A stretch of DNA of 64,000 nt from an uncultured Lachnospiraceae bacterium (GCA_902780385.1 CACZFF010000019.1:1-64000), one strand, 5' to 3'; counted from the first letter of the stretch, positions 43,402 through 52,109 are shown. The notes: generated from the letters alone by a model not told the origin. A program made the numbers and translations.

Positions 43402-44478
43402 ATGAAGAAAGAGATTTGGGCATATCTGGAAACGGACAGCCGGGGAGAATTGCTCTCCTCATCAAAAGAACTTCTTGCCAAGGCAGGGATCATCGCAGCG
43501 ACCGCAGAGGAAGAGGAAAAATATCTGATCTGTGCGCTGCTGGCAGGGGCGGAGCATGACGTCCTGGAAAACACAGCAGAAAAAGCGCTCGGAGCCGGTG
43601 CGGATAAGGCCGTTCTCATTGAGGGCGATGAGCTTGCGGTCTACAGTGCCGAGTTCTATTCGGATGCGATCGGAAGGCTGGCCGGGACAGAGAAACCCAA
43701 GATGATCCTCTTTGAGCGCACAACGGACGGCATGGATCTGGCTCCCCGTCTCGCTGCCCGGCTTCAGGCTGGAATGATCTCTGACTGTGTCGACCTGGTC
43801 AGAGAGGGCGGGAAACTATTGTGGATCCGCCATGCTTTCGGTGGGACAGCGGCGGTCTCCGTGTCCTTCCGGGAGCAGGAGAGGACGCAGATCATTTCCA
43901 TCAGACCCGGCAGCTTCGGCGGTTCGGGAAGAGGGATAAAAGCAGCGGAGCCGGCAGGCATGGTACAGGACGCCCCGGGAAAAAAGGGTGCCATTACCAT
44001 CAAGCCCTATAAGTCTGCTGACAGCGGCAGCAGAGCGGCGGGAGAGAAGATCGTCCGTCCGGCGCTTTTGGAGGTTCTCGAGGCGGCAGCGGACCGAGGT
44101 GCGGATTTAGGTACTGCCAATGTCATCGTGGCGGGCGGCAACGGTGCAGGACCCGAGGGATTTAAGCTCATTGAGGAGCTGGCGGATCTTCTGCACGGTG
44201 CCGTGGGCGCGTCCCGTGTCGCGGTCGACAAGGGCTGGATCTCACATGCCCATCTGATCGGGCAGAGCGGGATCACGGTCACGCCGGATCTGTATATCAA
44301 CTGCGGGATCTCCGGTTCCGTACAGCACATAGTCGGCATGCGCGACGCCAAGTGCGTGGTCTCGATCAACAAAGACCCCAAGGCATTGATCTTCAATGTT
44401 TCCGACTACGGTATTGTCGGGAACCTTCACAAGATCCTGCCGGCGCTGATCGCCGAGATCCGCCGTCACCGCGGATAA
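43402..44478 (+). CDS. etfA: Electron transfer flavoprotein, alpha subunit
   Basis: Binds FAD and completes the ETF heterodimer with the upstream EtfB. The N-terminal domain (WAYLETDSRGELLSSSKELLAKAG) and the C-terminal FAD domain are both present. The latter shows GGNGAGPEGFKLIEELADLL, GASRVAVDKGW and the family-typical GQSGITVTPDLYINCGISG, then SINKDPKALIF. The 358 residues are slightly long because of a linker near 175-205. The ATG follows AGGAGGTGG. A terminator closes the pair at 44501. This ETF is not next to the dehydrogenase at 48043, but it lies in the same 7-kb neighbourhood and could serve it. Confidence 0.92.
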   Translation: MKKEIWAYLETDSRGELLSSSKELLAKAGIIAATAEEEEKYLICALLAGAEHDVLENTAEKALGAGADKAVLIEGDELAVYSAEFYSDAIGRLAGTEKPKMILFERTTDGMDLAPRLAARLQAGMISDCVDLVREGGKLLWIRHAFGGTAAVSVSFREQERTQIISIRPGSFGGSGRGIKAAEPAGMVQDAPGKKGAITIKPYKSADSGSRAAGEKIVRPALLEVLEAAADRGADLGTANVIVAGGNGAGPEGFKLIEELADLLHGAVGASRVAVDKGWISHAHLIGQSGITVTPDLYINCGISGSVQHIVGMRDAKCVVSINKDPKALIFNVSDYGIVGNLHKILPALIAEIRRHRG

Positions 44479-44500
44479 AAAGAAAGAAAAAAGAAAGATG

Positions 44501-44541
44501 GAAGCGGGAGAAAAGGGGAATACCTTCTCCTGCTTCCTTTT
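44501..44541 (+). terminator. Terminator after etfBA
   Basis: GAAGCGGGAGAA and TTCTCCTGCTTC form a stem with one mismatch, followed by CTTTTATT. Confidence 0.85.
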
Positions 44542-44639
44542 ATTGTATATTTTTCACAAAATAATCCGCCTGATTTTTGCGGTATTAACAAATCGGGTGT
44601 AAGATGATTTGTAAACCTTGTTATTTTTAGGGGTTCATG

Positions 44640-44710
44640 TTAGTATAAAATGGATAAAAACCAATAGGCTTATATTTTTTTGGACAAATAGTTAGTATAC
44701 TAAATAATAT
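44640..44710 (+). promoter_or_regulatory. crt promoter region with palindromic operator
   Basis: TGGACA (44681-44686) and TAATAT (44705-44710) are spaced 18 bp. The perfect 12-bp palindrome TTAGTATACTAA (44692-44703) lies between them, where a bound repressor would block polymerase. A second half-site TTAGTATA at 44640-44647 overlaps another TATAAA -10-like element. The MarR-family protein encoded at 41721 is the obvious candidate regulator. Confidence 0.6.
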
Positions 44711-45049
44711 AAATGCCGGTTTTTTTTATTTCTGCATTTGCGCCGCCGGAACGGCAATTATCACATGGTTTATCATTGCTTTGCCTTTGGGAAAAAGGCT
44801 CCGGGATACCGTCTCGCAGGGACGCTCCGCGTGAAAGGTAATGAATAATTCTGTCCCGGCTGAAGATTGCGGCTCAGGTTTGCAAGAAAAAGCATTCTTT
44901 TCATTTACCGGAATGGAAAAACGTTGTATCATTAATATGTATATTTGCTGTGTCGTCTGAGATGGTTATCTTGATCGGGATGGCAGAACAATATAGTAAC
45001 CCCATATAAATTCATTTAAGGAATCCACAAAACTCAAAGGAGGAACAAA
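44711..45049 (+). other. Long leader region of crt
   Basis: About 340 bases without a credible gene. It has a hairpin GCCTTT with AAAGGC near 44783-44799 and a GC-rich structured patch near 44800-44840 (GGCTCCGGGATACCGTCTCG). No known riboswitch consensus is recognised. A second promoter near 44990 (TATAGT) is possible. The ribosome binding site AAAGGAGG lies about 6 bases before the crt start. Confidence 0.4.
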
Positions 45050-45857
45050 ATGGAATTCAAGAACTTACTGGTTGAAATCGAAGATGGTATTGCGGTCGTA
45101 ACGATCAATCGTCCCAAGGCTCTGAACGCACTCCAAGGCTCTGAACGCACTCAACACCGAGACACTGTCCGAGCTCGATGCCTGCTTTGCAGAGATCGAA
45201 GCAAATCCCGATGTTAAGGTTCTGATTCTGACCGGTTCCGGCCAGAAGTCCTTCGTTGCCGGCGCTGACATCTCCGAGATGGTCAACGGCACTGCTCCCG
45301 AAGGCCGTACTTTCGGTCTCCTTGCACGCGTTGCTTTCAAGCGCCTTGAGGATATGGAAAAGCCCACCATCGCTGCAGTCAACGGCTTCGCTCTGGGCGG
45401 CGGCTGCGAGATTTCCATGGCTTGCGACGTTACTCTGGCTTCCGACAATGCCAAGTTCGGTCAGCCTGAAGCTGGTCTGGGCATCATCCCCGGCTTCGGC
45501 GGCACACAGAGACTTCCTCGTCTGACCAACAAGAAGATCGCGAAAGAGCTCATCTTCGGCGCTGACATCATGATCAGTGCAGAGGAAGCTATGCGCATCG
45601 GCCTTGTAAACCATGTCTATCCTCAGGATCAGCTCATGGCAGAGGCTAAGAAGCTTGCCGGCCACTTCATGAAGAGCTCCCCTTACAGCATCGCTCTGGC
45701 TAAGCAGGCAATCAACGTTGGTCTTGATGTTGACCTCGATGCAGGCCTGAAGCTTGAGGCGAATATGTTCGGTCTGTCCTTCGCAACACATGACAAGAAG
45801 GAAGGCATGACTGCATTCCTGGAGAAGAGGAAAGAGAAAAACTTCCTCGGCAAATAA
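45050..45857 (+). pseudogene. crt: Enoyl-CoA hydratase/crotonase, frameshifted by a 19-bp tandem duplication
   Basis: Crotonase hydrates crotonyl-CoA to 3-hydroxybutyryl-CoA, or the reverse in butyrate synthesis. Translation from ATG 45050 (AAAGGAGGAAC upstream) gives MEFKNLLVEIEDGIAVV then TINRPKALNAL. After this the frame is lost and stops near 45216. The remainder, from NTETLSELDACF on, is intact in the +1 frame with GADISEM, the oxyanion-hole region NGFALGGGCEISMACD, and the catalytic EAGLGIIPGFGGTQRLPR. It ends KNFLGK at 45857. Removing one copy of the exact 19-bp repeat at 45115-45152 restores a normal protein of about 262 residues. Codon use is that of a highly expressed gene, and no other damage is seen, so the lesion is recent, phase-variable or a sequence error. 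An internal start at 45279 would lose part of the active site. Confidence 0.85.
45115..45152. repeat. crt: Exact 19-bp tandem duplication inside crt
   Basis: The 19-mer CAAGGCTCTGAACGCACTC occurs twice head to tail (45115-45133 and 45134-45152). Nineteen is not a multiple of three, so the duplication shifts the crt reading frame. Confidence 0.97.
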
Positions 45858-45923
45858 TTCCTGAAGAGTACTTCTTTTGAAGTAACTTAAGTAAGCATTT
45901 TCCATCCATATGGACTGTGTTTC

Positions 45924-45968
45924 ATGCCGCCGCAGGCCATCCTGCAAGCGCCTGCGGCGGCATTTTTG
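45924..45968 (+). terminator. Strong terminator after crt
   Basis: ATGCCGCCGCAGG and CCTGCGGCGGCAT form a perfect 13-bp stem around 14 bases, followed by TTTTTG. It makes crt a monocistronic unit. Confidence 0.93.
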
Positions 45969-45990
45969 ATAATCTGTGCGGCTGCACACG

Positions 45991-46044
45991 AATTATTGAA
46001 CGAGTGAATCATGCATACAGGTGATTTTTCTATTTTCAATAATT
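45991..46044. promoter_or_regulatory. Long inverted repeat upstream of the CoA-transferase gene
   Basis: AATTATTGAA (45991-46000) and TTCAATAATT (46035-46044) are perfect inverted 10-mers 34 bases apart. They could be a two-site operator or a weak RNA stem in the leader. Confidence 0.35.
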
Positions 46045-46077
46045 GCCGGTTTGATTCATGTCTGCGGCTATGAACCG

Positions 46078-46103
46078 CGTTTACAGATTCCGTTTACAGA
46101 TTC
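46078..46103. repeat. Exact 13-bp tandem duplication in the CoA-transferase leader
   Basis: CGTTTACAGATTC is repeated head to tail at 46078-46090 and 46091-46103, 17 bases before the AAGGAG ribosome binding site of the next gene. Confidence 0.9.
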
Positions 46104-46134
46104 ATATGAATATCATTTGAAGGAGTATATATCC

Positions 46135-47694
46135 ATGTCAGTTAAACCTATTATCAGTGCAGCGGAAGCCGCAAAATTTGTCCAGGACGGCATGACCTTT
46201 ACCACATCCGGTTTCGTCGCATGCGAGATGCCTGAGTCCCTCAGCAAAGCTCTGGAGAAGAGCTTCCTTGAGACAGGCCATCCCCGTGATCTGACCCTTT
46301 TCTACGCAGCAGCACAGGGCAACCGCGACGGCAGCGGCGCTGACCACTTCGCACACGAAGGCATGCTCAAGAGAGTCATCGGCGGTCACTACAACATGGT
46401 CCCCGAGCTGGGCAAGCTGATCTTTGACAACAAGCTGGAAGCCTACAACCTGCCTCAGGGTACTCTGTCCCAGCTGCTCCGCGATATCGCTGCACACAAG
46501 GTCGGTACCATTACCCACGTCGGTATGAATACCTTCTGCGACCCCCGTCTCCAGGGCGGCAAGCTCAATGACGTGACCAAGGAAGATATCGTCGAGCTGA
46601 TCAACATCGCAGGCGAAGAGAGACTGCTCTACAAGGCATTCCCCATCCAGGTCGGTTATATCCGCGGCACATTCGCCGACGAGCACGGCAACGTGACTCT
46701 GGAGCGCGAGTGCGCAACCTGCGAGGCAACCTCCATCGCACAGGCTGTCCACAACAGCGGCGGCAAGGTCGTTGTCCAGGTCGAGAAGGTCGTTCAGGCG
46801 GGCACACTTGATCCCCGTCTGGTCAAGATCCCCGGCATCTATGTCGACGCTATCGTTGTTGCAGAGTCCGAGGAAGATCAGTCTCAGTGCCAGGGTACTC
46901 TTGGATGGGATCCCAGCATGACCGGCGATATCAGAATGCCTCTGGGTGCGATCGCAGCTCCCAAGATGAGTGCCAAGAAGATCATGGGACGCCGTGCAGC
47001 TATGGAACTCGAGGCAGACAAGGTCGTCAACCTGGGTATCGGCGCTCCCGAATTCGTCTCCGCTGTTGCTAACGAAGAAGGCATCGGCGATTACATGACT
47101 CTGACCGTTGAGGCAGGCCCCATCGGCGGCGTTCCTCAGGGCGGCAACAAATTCGGCGGCTCCATCAATGTCGAGGCGATCCTGGATCAGCCTTATCAGT
47201 TCGATTTCTACGATGGCGGCGGCGTTGACCTTGCATTCCTGGGCCTGGCTGAGTGCGACAAGCACGGCAACATCAATGTTTCCAAGTTCGGTCCCCGTCT
47301 TGCAGGCTGCGGCGGCTTCATCAACATCACTCAGAACGCAAAGAAGGTCTTCTTCATCGGTACCTTCACGGCCGGCGGCCTGAAAGAGCACTGCGAAGAC
47401 GGCAAGCTGATCATTGATCAGGAAGGCCGCCAGAAGAAGCTCATCGACACAGTCGAGCAGATCACTTTCTCCGGCGAGTACGCCAACAAGACCGGCCAGC
47501 CCGTTATGTACATCACAGAGCGTGCTGTCTTCAAACTTGAGAAGGACGGCGTCCACCTGGTAGAGATCGCTCCCGGCATCGACCTGCAGACCCAGATCCT
47601 CGACCTGATGGACTTCGCTCCCATCATTCCCGAGGGCGGTCCCAAGCTTATGGACGAGCGCATCTTCCGCGATGAGCCCATGGGCCTTAAGTAA
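46135..47694 (+). CDS. Acyl-CoA:acetate/propionate CoA-transferase (YdiF/Pct type, class I)
   Basis: Class I CoA-transferase that moves CoA between short-chain acyl-CoA and acetate. In a butyrate producer it may release butyrate from butyryl-CoA or activate other acids. The single 519-residue chain fuses alpha- and beta-type halves. The catalytic glutamate is in LTVEAGPIGGVPQGG (E326), the glycine-rich loop is in that same segment, and DLAFLGLAECDKHGNINVSKFG is characteristic. It resembles the propionate CoA-transferase/YdiF branch rather than the classical But family; substrate preference is uncertain. ATG 46135 follows AAGGAG at about 10 bases; the ORF can be extended upstream to 46021 but without a ribosome binding site. 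Codon bias suggests very high expression. Confidence 0.86.
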   Translation: MSVKPIISAAEAAKFVQDGMTFTTSGFVACEMPESLSKALEKSFLETGHPRDLTLFYAAAQGNRDGSGADHFAHEGMLKRVIGGHYNMVPELGKLIFDNKLEAYNLPQGTLSQLLRDIAAHKVGTITHVGMNTFCDPRLQGGKLNDVTKEDIVELINIAGEERLLYKAFPIQVGYIRGTFADEHGNVTLERECATCEATSIAQAVHNSGGKVVVQVEKVVQAGTLDPRLVKIPGIYVDAIVVAESEEDQSQCQGTLGWDPSMTGDIRMPLGAIAAPKMSAKKIMGRRAAMELEADKVVNLGIGAPEFVSAVANEEGIGDYMTLTVEAGPIGGVPQGGNKFGGSINVEAILDQPYQFDFYDGGGVDLAFLGLAECDKHGNINVSKFGPRLAGCGGFINITQNAKKVFFIGTFTAGGLKEHCEDGKLIIDQEGRQKKLIDTVEQITFSGEYANKTGQPVMYITERAVFKLEKDGVHLVEIAPGIDLQTQILDLMDFAPIIPEGGPKLMDERIFRDEPMGLK

Positions 47695-48042
47695 GAAGCA
47701 CCTTAAGCGTTTGCGAGCCTGTCGGCATGGCTCAAAGAGTATTGATTCTTGGCAAGCCTGTCGGCACAGCACATTGCTGAAGGTTATTGATCGAAAAAAT
47801 ATACCGGCCGGTCTGAATAATAAGGGATATGGTCAGACCGGCCGGCAGCGGAATCTTTATCGGCAGCTGTCCGATCGGGAGGATCTGTCTGTAATCGATT
47901 CTGTGTCCTGCATCTTTTCTGTCTGCGTGGTTTAAAGGGGTAGCATTGCAGCAAAAAAGATACTTAGGGGCAGGGGATCAGCAGGCGGATACTGCTTGTT
48001 CGGATTAAAAAAGTTATAAAATGTTTAGGAAAGGATAGTATT
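47695..48042. other. Intergenic region with hairpin and short repeats between the CoA-transferase and dehydrogenase genes
   Basis: A perfect 13-bp hairpin (CCGGCCGGTCTGA with TCAGACCGGCCGG, 47804-47845) lacks a T-run on the plus strand. A 15-bp near-repeat GCRAGCCTGTCGGCA occurs at 47713-47727 and 47752-47766. An AT-rich stretch with TATAAAATG near 48017-48025 may be the promoter of the dehydrogenase gene. No gene is recognised. Confidence 0.45.
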
Positions 48043-49182
48043 ATGGATTTCAAGTTAACTGAAGAGCAGGCAAAGATTAAACAGATGGCAGCAGATTTCG
48101 CAGCCAACGATCTGGCTCCCACAATTCTTGAGCGCGACGCAGCGGGCGAGTTCCCGACCGAGCTGTTCAAGAAATTCGGCAAGACCGGCGCTTACGGCCT
48201 TCCTTATCCCAAGGAAGTCGGCGGCCTCGGCGGCAGCTATATGAGCTATGTCCAGGCTGTTATGGAAATCTCCAAGGTTGATGCTGCTTTCGGTATCATC
48301 TACTCTGTTGACACTTCTCTGTACGGCGGCTCCATCATGAATTCTTCTGCTCCCATCGAGATTAAGAAGAAATTCCTCGAACCCATCACCTACGGTGAGA
48401 AGATCGGTTCCTTCGGTCTGACCGAGCCCGGTGCAGGTTCCGATGCTGCAGGCTGCAAGACGGTTGCTGTTCAGGACGGCGACGAGTGGGTCATCAACGG
48501 CTCCAAGTGCTTCAACACCAACGGCCCCGTTGCTGATTTCACAGTCATCTATGCTCTGACTGATCCCGCTCTGGGAACCAAGGGCATGGCTGCTTTCGTA
48601 GTCGAGAAAGGCACACCCGGATTCACCGTCGGCCGTGTCGAGAACAAGATGGGTATCCGTCAGGCACAGGTCTCCGAGATGCATCTGGAGAACGTCCGTG
48701 TTCCCGCTGAGCAGATGATCGCTAAGCCCGGCGAGGGCTTCAAGCTGGCTATGAAGACTCTTGACGGCGGCCGTATCGGCGTTGCTGCACAGGGTCTTGG
48801 TATCGCCAAGGGCGCTTTCGAGGCAGCTGTTGCATATATGAAACAGCGTGAGCAGTTCGGCAAGCCCATCTGCAAGAACCAGTTCCTTGCATTCAAGATG
48901 GCTGAGCTGGCAACCCAGATCAAGTCCGCTGAGCTCCTTCTCTACAATGCAGTCGCAGCACACGACAGCGGCCGCTACACCATCGAAGCTGCTATGGCAA
49001 AACTTGCCTGCACAGACGCCGCTATGGAAATGACCACATGGGCAACCCAGTTCATGGGCGGCAACGGCTTCATGAAAGAGTACCATGTTGAGCGTATGAT
49101 GCGTGATGCCAAGATCACTCAGATCTACGAAGGCACCAACGAGATCCAGAAGCTCATCATCTCCGGTTCTCTGTTCCGCTGA
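48043..49182 (+). CDS. bcd: Short-chain acyl-CoA dehydrogenase (butyryl-CoA dehydrogenase type)
   Basis: FAD enzyme that reduces crotonyl-CoA to butyryl-CoA with electrons from ETF. The 379 residues show the family signatures FGLTEPGAGSDAAGCKT (about residues 125-141), the FAD-contacting CFNTNGPVADFTVIYALT, QFMGGNGFMKEYHVERMMRD, and IYEGTNEIQKL near the C-terminus with the catalytic Glu (E363). The length matches bacterial Bcd. The ATG follows AGGAAAGGATAG. It is probably monocistronic, with a terminator at 49324. It lies near crt, the CoA-transferase and etfBA rather than in the classic thl-crt-bcd-etf-hbd operon. Codon use is highly biased. Confidence 0.92.
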   Translation: MDFKLTEEQAKIKQMAADFAANDLAPTILERDAAGEFPTELFKKFGKTGAYGLPYPKEVGGLGGSYMSYVQAVMEISKVDAAFGIIYSVDTSLYGGSIMNSSAPIEIKKKFLEPITYGEKIGSFGLTEPGAGSDAAGCKTVAVQDGDEWVINGSKCFNTNGPVADFTVIYALTDPALGTKGMAAFVVEKGTPGFTVGRVENKMGIRQAQVSEMHLENVRVPAEQMIAKPGEGFKLAMKTLDGGRIGVAAQGLGIAKGAFEAAVAYMKQREQFGKPICKNQFLAFKMAELATQIKSAELLLYNAVAAHDSGRYTIEAAMAKLACTDAAMEMTTWATQFMGGNGFMKEYHVERMMRDAKITQIYEGTNEIQKLIISGSLFR

Positions 49183-49323
49183 TCTTTGCGCATGAAAGCG
49201 TAAAAGGAGATAATCTGTTGCAGGTTTAACCGCTGTTTCACTGCTTCAGGGGGCAGGAACAGTCTGAGAGAATCCTGTGAGCCGCCTTAACCGGCCGGAC
49301 AGATTATCTTGAATATTTATTAA

Positions 49324-49367
49324 AGAATACCCGGTCTGCCGTAATGGAGCAGGCCGGGTATTCTTTA
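49324..49367 (+). terminator. Terminator after the acyl-CoA dehydrogenase gene
   Basis: AGAATACCCGG with CTGC pairs with GCAG and CCGGGTATTCT around about 9 bases, followed by TTTATG. Confidence 0.85.
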
Positions 49368-49373
49368 TGGGAT

Positions 49374-49538
49374 GTTACAGTACACGCCCCATCGAAGGGC
49401 GTGTACATGTAACGCTGCGCGCGGCGATTCCAACATCGCATTGCGCTGTCTGCGCATATGCGCCGCCGCGCGCCGTACAACTCGGGTTTTGCGCGGAAAA
49501 CACGCGCAAAACTCCTCGCGTTTCAGGCGGGCTGTAAC
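49374..49538. mobile_element. 165-bp GC-rich palindromic element with terminal inverted repeats (MITE-like)
   Basis: The element begins GTTACAG and ends CTGTAAC, a perfect 7-bp terminal inverted repeat. Inside are dense stems: GTACACGCCC with GGGCGTGTAC near its left end, GCGCGCGGCG with CGCCGCCGCGCGC in the middle, and GTTTTGCGC with GCGCAAAAC on the right. The CGCG-rich composition differs sharply from the flanks. It may be a miniature mobile element or a dispersed structured repeat. The ORF across it looks spurious. Confidence 0.5.
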
Positions 49539-49732
49539 TATGGGATTCCTTATACTGCATTTTAGTGCATTACAGTCTTGCAGAACGAAAGCAAAAAGGA
49601 TATTCTAATAAATGGTTTTTTCAAATACAGAAAAAGAAAAGCAGAAGCTGCCGGTTTTCTACGTAGGCCGTCAGGGTCTGTAAAACTGGAAGAGCAGGTG
49701 GGAAATCTGCCTGGCGCAAGGAGGTTTATTGC
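49539..49732. other. Leader region of the aconitase-like hydratase
   Basis: About 190 bases without a gene, ending in AAGGAGG six bases before the start codon. No promoter stands out clearly. Confidence 0.35.
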
Positions 49733-52033
49733 ATGATCAAACTGTATGACGGCGGTGTTTATCTGGTCAAAGGCACAGAGATTATTCCGGAAGCGGAAGC
49801 CGGGCGGGTAGAACAGCTGACCGGCCGCAAGGCATGTCCTGCCGAAGACAAGAAGGGCACGATCGCATATTCTATTTTAAAATCACATAATACAGCGGAT
49901 GATATGGACAATCTGCGGATCTGTTTTGATTCCATGGCATCCCATGATATCACCTTCGTCGGCATCGTTCAGACGGCGCGCGCATCAGGCATGGAGAAGT
50001 TCCCCCTCCCCTATGTCCTGACCAACTGCCACAACTCTCTGTGTGCTGTGGGCGGCACCATCAACGAGGATGACCACATGTTTGGCCTGAGTGCCGCAAA
50101 GAAGTACGGCGGAATCTATGTTCCCCCTCATATCGCGGTCATTCACCAGTATATGCGCGAAGCGATGGCAGGCTGCGGCAGGATGATCCTTGGCTCCGAT
50201 TCCCACACCCGTTACGGCGCGCTCGGCACCATGGCAATAGGCGAGGGCGGCGGCGAGCTGGGCAAGCAGCTGCTGCGCGACACCTATGATGTCGCCTATC
50301 CCGGTGTGGTCGCGGTCTATCTGGAAGGAAAGCCCGCTCCTTATGTCGGCCCCCAGGACATCGCCCTGGCCATCATCGGTGCGGTCTTTAAGAACGGCTA
50401 TGTGAAGAATAAGGTCATGGAATTTGTCGGTCCCGGCGTTGCCTCCATGGATACGGATTACCGGAATGGTGTCGATGTCATGACGACAGAGACCACCTGT
50501 CTGTCTTCTGTCTGGAGGACCGACGAGGATACAAAAGCTTACCTGACAGCCCACGGCAGACCGGAGGATTATCGTGAACTGAACCCTGCGGATGTCACCT
50601 ACTATGACGGCTGTGTCCGTGTGGACCTCAGTGCTGTCAAGCCCATGATCGCCCTTCCTTTCCACCCCAGCAATGTCTACACCATCGATGAGCTGAACGC
50701 AAACCTGGAGGATATCCTCCGTACTGTCGAGGCTGAGGCGGACCGCATTGCCAACGGCAGGGCGAAATTCACGCTCCTGGACAAGATCAAAGACGGAAAG
50801 CTGCAGGTCCAGCAGGGCATTATCGCCGGCTGCGCGGGCGGCAACTATACAAATATCGTTGAGGCGGCAAACCTTCTGCGCGGAAAGAGCTGCGGCAACG
50901 GCGAGTTCTCCCTGGATGTCTATCCTTCTTCCCAGCCGGTCTTCATCGACCTGGCAAGGAAAGGGTATGTGGCTGATCTCATGGCGGCCGGCGCCATTGT
51001 CAAGACTGCCTTCTGCGGGCCCTGCTTCGGTGCAGGCGATACGCCTATGCACAACGGCCTGTCCATCCGCCACACGACCAGAAACTTCCCCAACCGCGAA
51101 GGCTCCAAGCCCGGCAACGGCCAGATGGCGGCAGCGGCTCTTATGGACGCCCGTTCCATCGCAGCATCTGCGGCAAACGGCGGCATCCTGACTTCCGCGG
51201 CAGAATTTGACACCTGGGGCAATGTACCCGCCCATGATTACGATGACACTGTCTACAGGGCACGTGTCTATCAGGGATTCGGAAAGGAAGACCCCTCTGT
51301 GGAGCTTTTTGACGGCCCCAACATCAAGCCCTGGCCCGAGATGGAAGCCCTGGCGGAAAACATCCTGCTCAAGGTCTGCTCCAAGATCCTGGACGATGTC
51401 ACGACCACCGATGAGCTGATTCCTTCCGGTGAGACATCCTCCTTCCGTTCCAACCCTCTGGGTCTGGCGGAGTTCACCCTCTCAAGGCGTGACCCTGAGT
51501 ATGTCGGCCGCTCCAAGGCAGTCGATCAGATCGAGCGTTACCGCGTCGCAGGAAAGAGCGCTGCGGAGAAGGATCCTGTTTTGGCTGATGTCTATAAAGT
51601 GATCAATACCATTCCCGGCTCCGAGTCTGTCAATGTACAGGACATTGAGATCGGTTCCATGATCTATGCCAATAAGCCCGGCGACGGCTCTGCCCGTGAG
51701 CAGGCGGCTTCCTGCCAGCGTGTCATCGGCGGTCTGGCTAATATCACACAGGAATACGCGACCAAGAGATACCGCTCCAACGTCATGAACTGGGGCATGA
51801 TCCCCTTCCATCTCAAGGGCGAGCCCACGGTCTTTGACATCGGCGATTACATCTATGTTCCCGGCATCCGTGCGGCTCTTGACGGAGATCTCTCCGATAT
51901 CAAGGGTTATGTCATCAGGGACGGCAAAGCCGAGCAGATCGACCTCTACATCCAGGATATGACGGAAAACGAGCGCGAGATCGTCAAGGCCGGCTGCCTG
52001 ATCAACTTCAACCGCAACCGTACCAGGGCATAA
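49733..52033 (+). CDS. Aconitase-family hydratase (YbhJ-like), putative
   Basis: A 766-residue member of the aconitase superfamily, iron-sulfur hydro-lyases. The three cluster cysteines are visible as C367 ([11 protein letters not shown]) and C428 and C431 ([10 protein letters not shown]). The N-terminal half has the family-typical [22 protein letters not shown], and the C-terminal swivel-type domain includes [11 protein letters not shown]. The overall pattern resembles the YbhJ-like hydratase group more than AcnA, AcnB or LeuC, so substrate is unknown. ATG 49733 follows AAGGAGGTTTATTGC. It is flanked by terminators and so is a single-gene unit beside the butyrate-pathway genes. Citrate/isocitrate conversion is possible but not shown. 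Confidence 0.8.
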   Translation: MIKLYDGGVYLVKGTEIIPEAEAGRVEQLTGRKACPAEDKKGTIAYSILKSHNTADDMDNLRICFDSMASHDITFVGIVQTARASGMEKFPLPYVLTNCHNSLCAVGGTINEDDHMFGLSAAKKYGGIYVPPHIAVIHQYMREAMAGCGRMILGSDSHTRYGALGTMAIGEGGGELGKQLLRDTYDVAYPGVVAVYLEGKPAPYVGPQDIALAIIGAVFKNGYVKNKVMEFVGPGVASMDTDYRNGVDVMTTETTCLSSVWRTDEDTKAYLTAHGRPEDYRELNPADVTYYDGCVRVDLSAVKPMIALPFHPSNVYTIDELNANLEDILRTVEAEADRIANGRAKFTLLDKIKDGKLQVQQGIIAGCAGGNYTNIVEAANLLRGKSCGNGEFSLDVYPSSQPVFIDLARKGYVADLMAAGAIVKTAFCGPCFGAGDTPMHNGLSIRHTTRNFPNREGSKPGNGQMAAAALMDARSIAASAANGGILTSAAEFDTWGNVPAHDYDDTVYRARVYQGFGKEDPSVELFDGPNIKPWPEMEALAENILLKVCSKILDDVTTTDELIPSGETSSFRSNPLGLAEFTLSRRDPEYVGRSKAVDQIERYRVAGKSAAEKDPVLADVYKVINTIPGSESVNVQDIEIGSMIYANKPGDGSAREQAASCQRVIGGLANITQEYATKRYRSNVMNWGMIPFHLKGEPTVFDIGDYIYVPGIRAALDGDLSDIKGYVIRDGKAEQIDLYIQDMTENEREIVKAGCLINFNRNRTRA

Positions 52034-52061
52034 GGCTTCATGAGTTATACTGTTCATCAAC

Positions 52062-52109
52062 AATAAAGATAGACATCAGTAATAAAGATATACATCAGCA
52101 ATAAAGATA
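52062..52109. repeat. 19-bp tandem repeat, 2.5 units, after the hydratase gene
   Basis: AATAAAGATAGACATCAGT (52062-52080) and AATAAAGATATACATCAGC (52081-52099) are followed by a partial unit (52100-52109). The 19-bp period is the same as in the arrays in crt and before recD2. Confidence 0.92.

Noticed and set aside
44726-44932. 68-codon minus-strand ORF in the crt leader
   Set aside because: No ribosome binding site or recognisable domain; lies opposite a long untranslated leader.
46138-47772. 544-codon open frame on the minus strand across the CoA-transferase gene
   Set aside because: Antisense shadow created by strong codon bias of a highly expressed gene; no ribosome binding site or recognisable product.
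49372-49608. 78-codon ORF across the GC-rich palindromic element
   Set aside because: Arg/Cys/Ala-rich translation follows from the palindromic DNA; no ribosome binding site.
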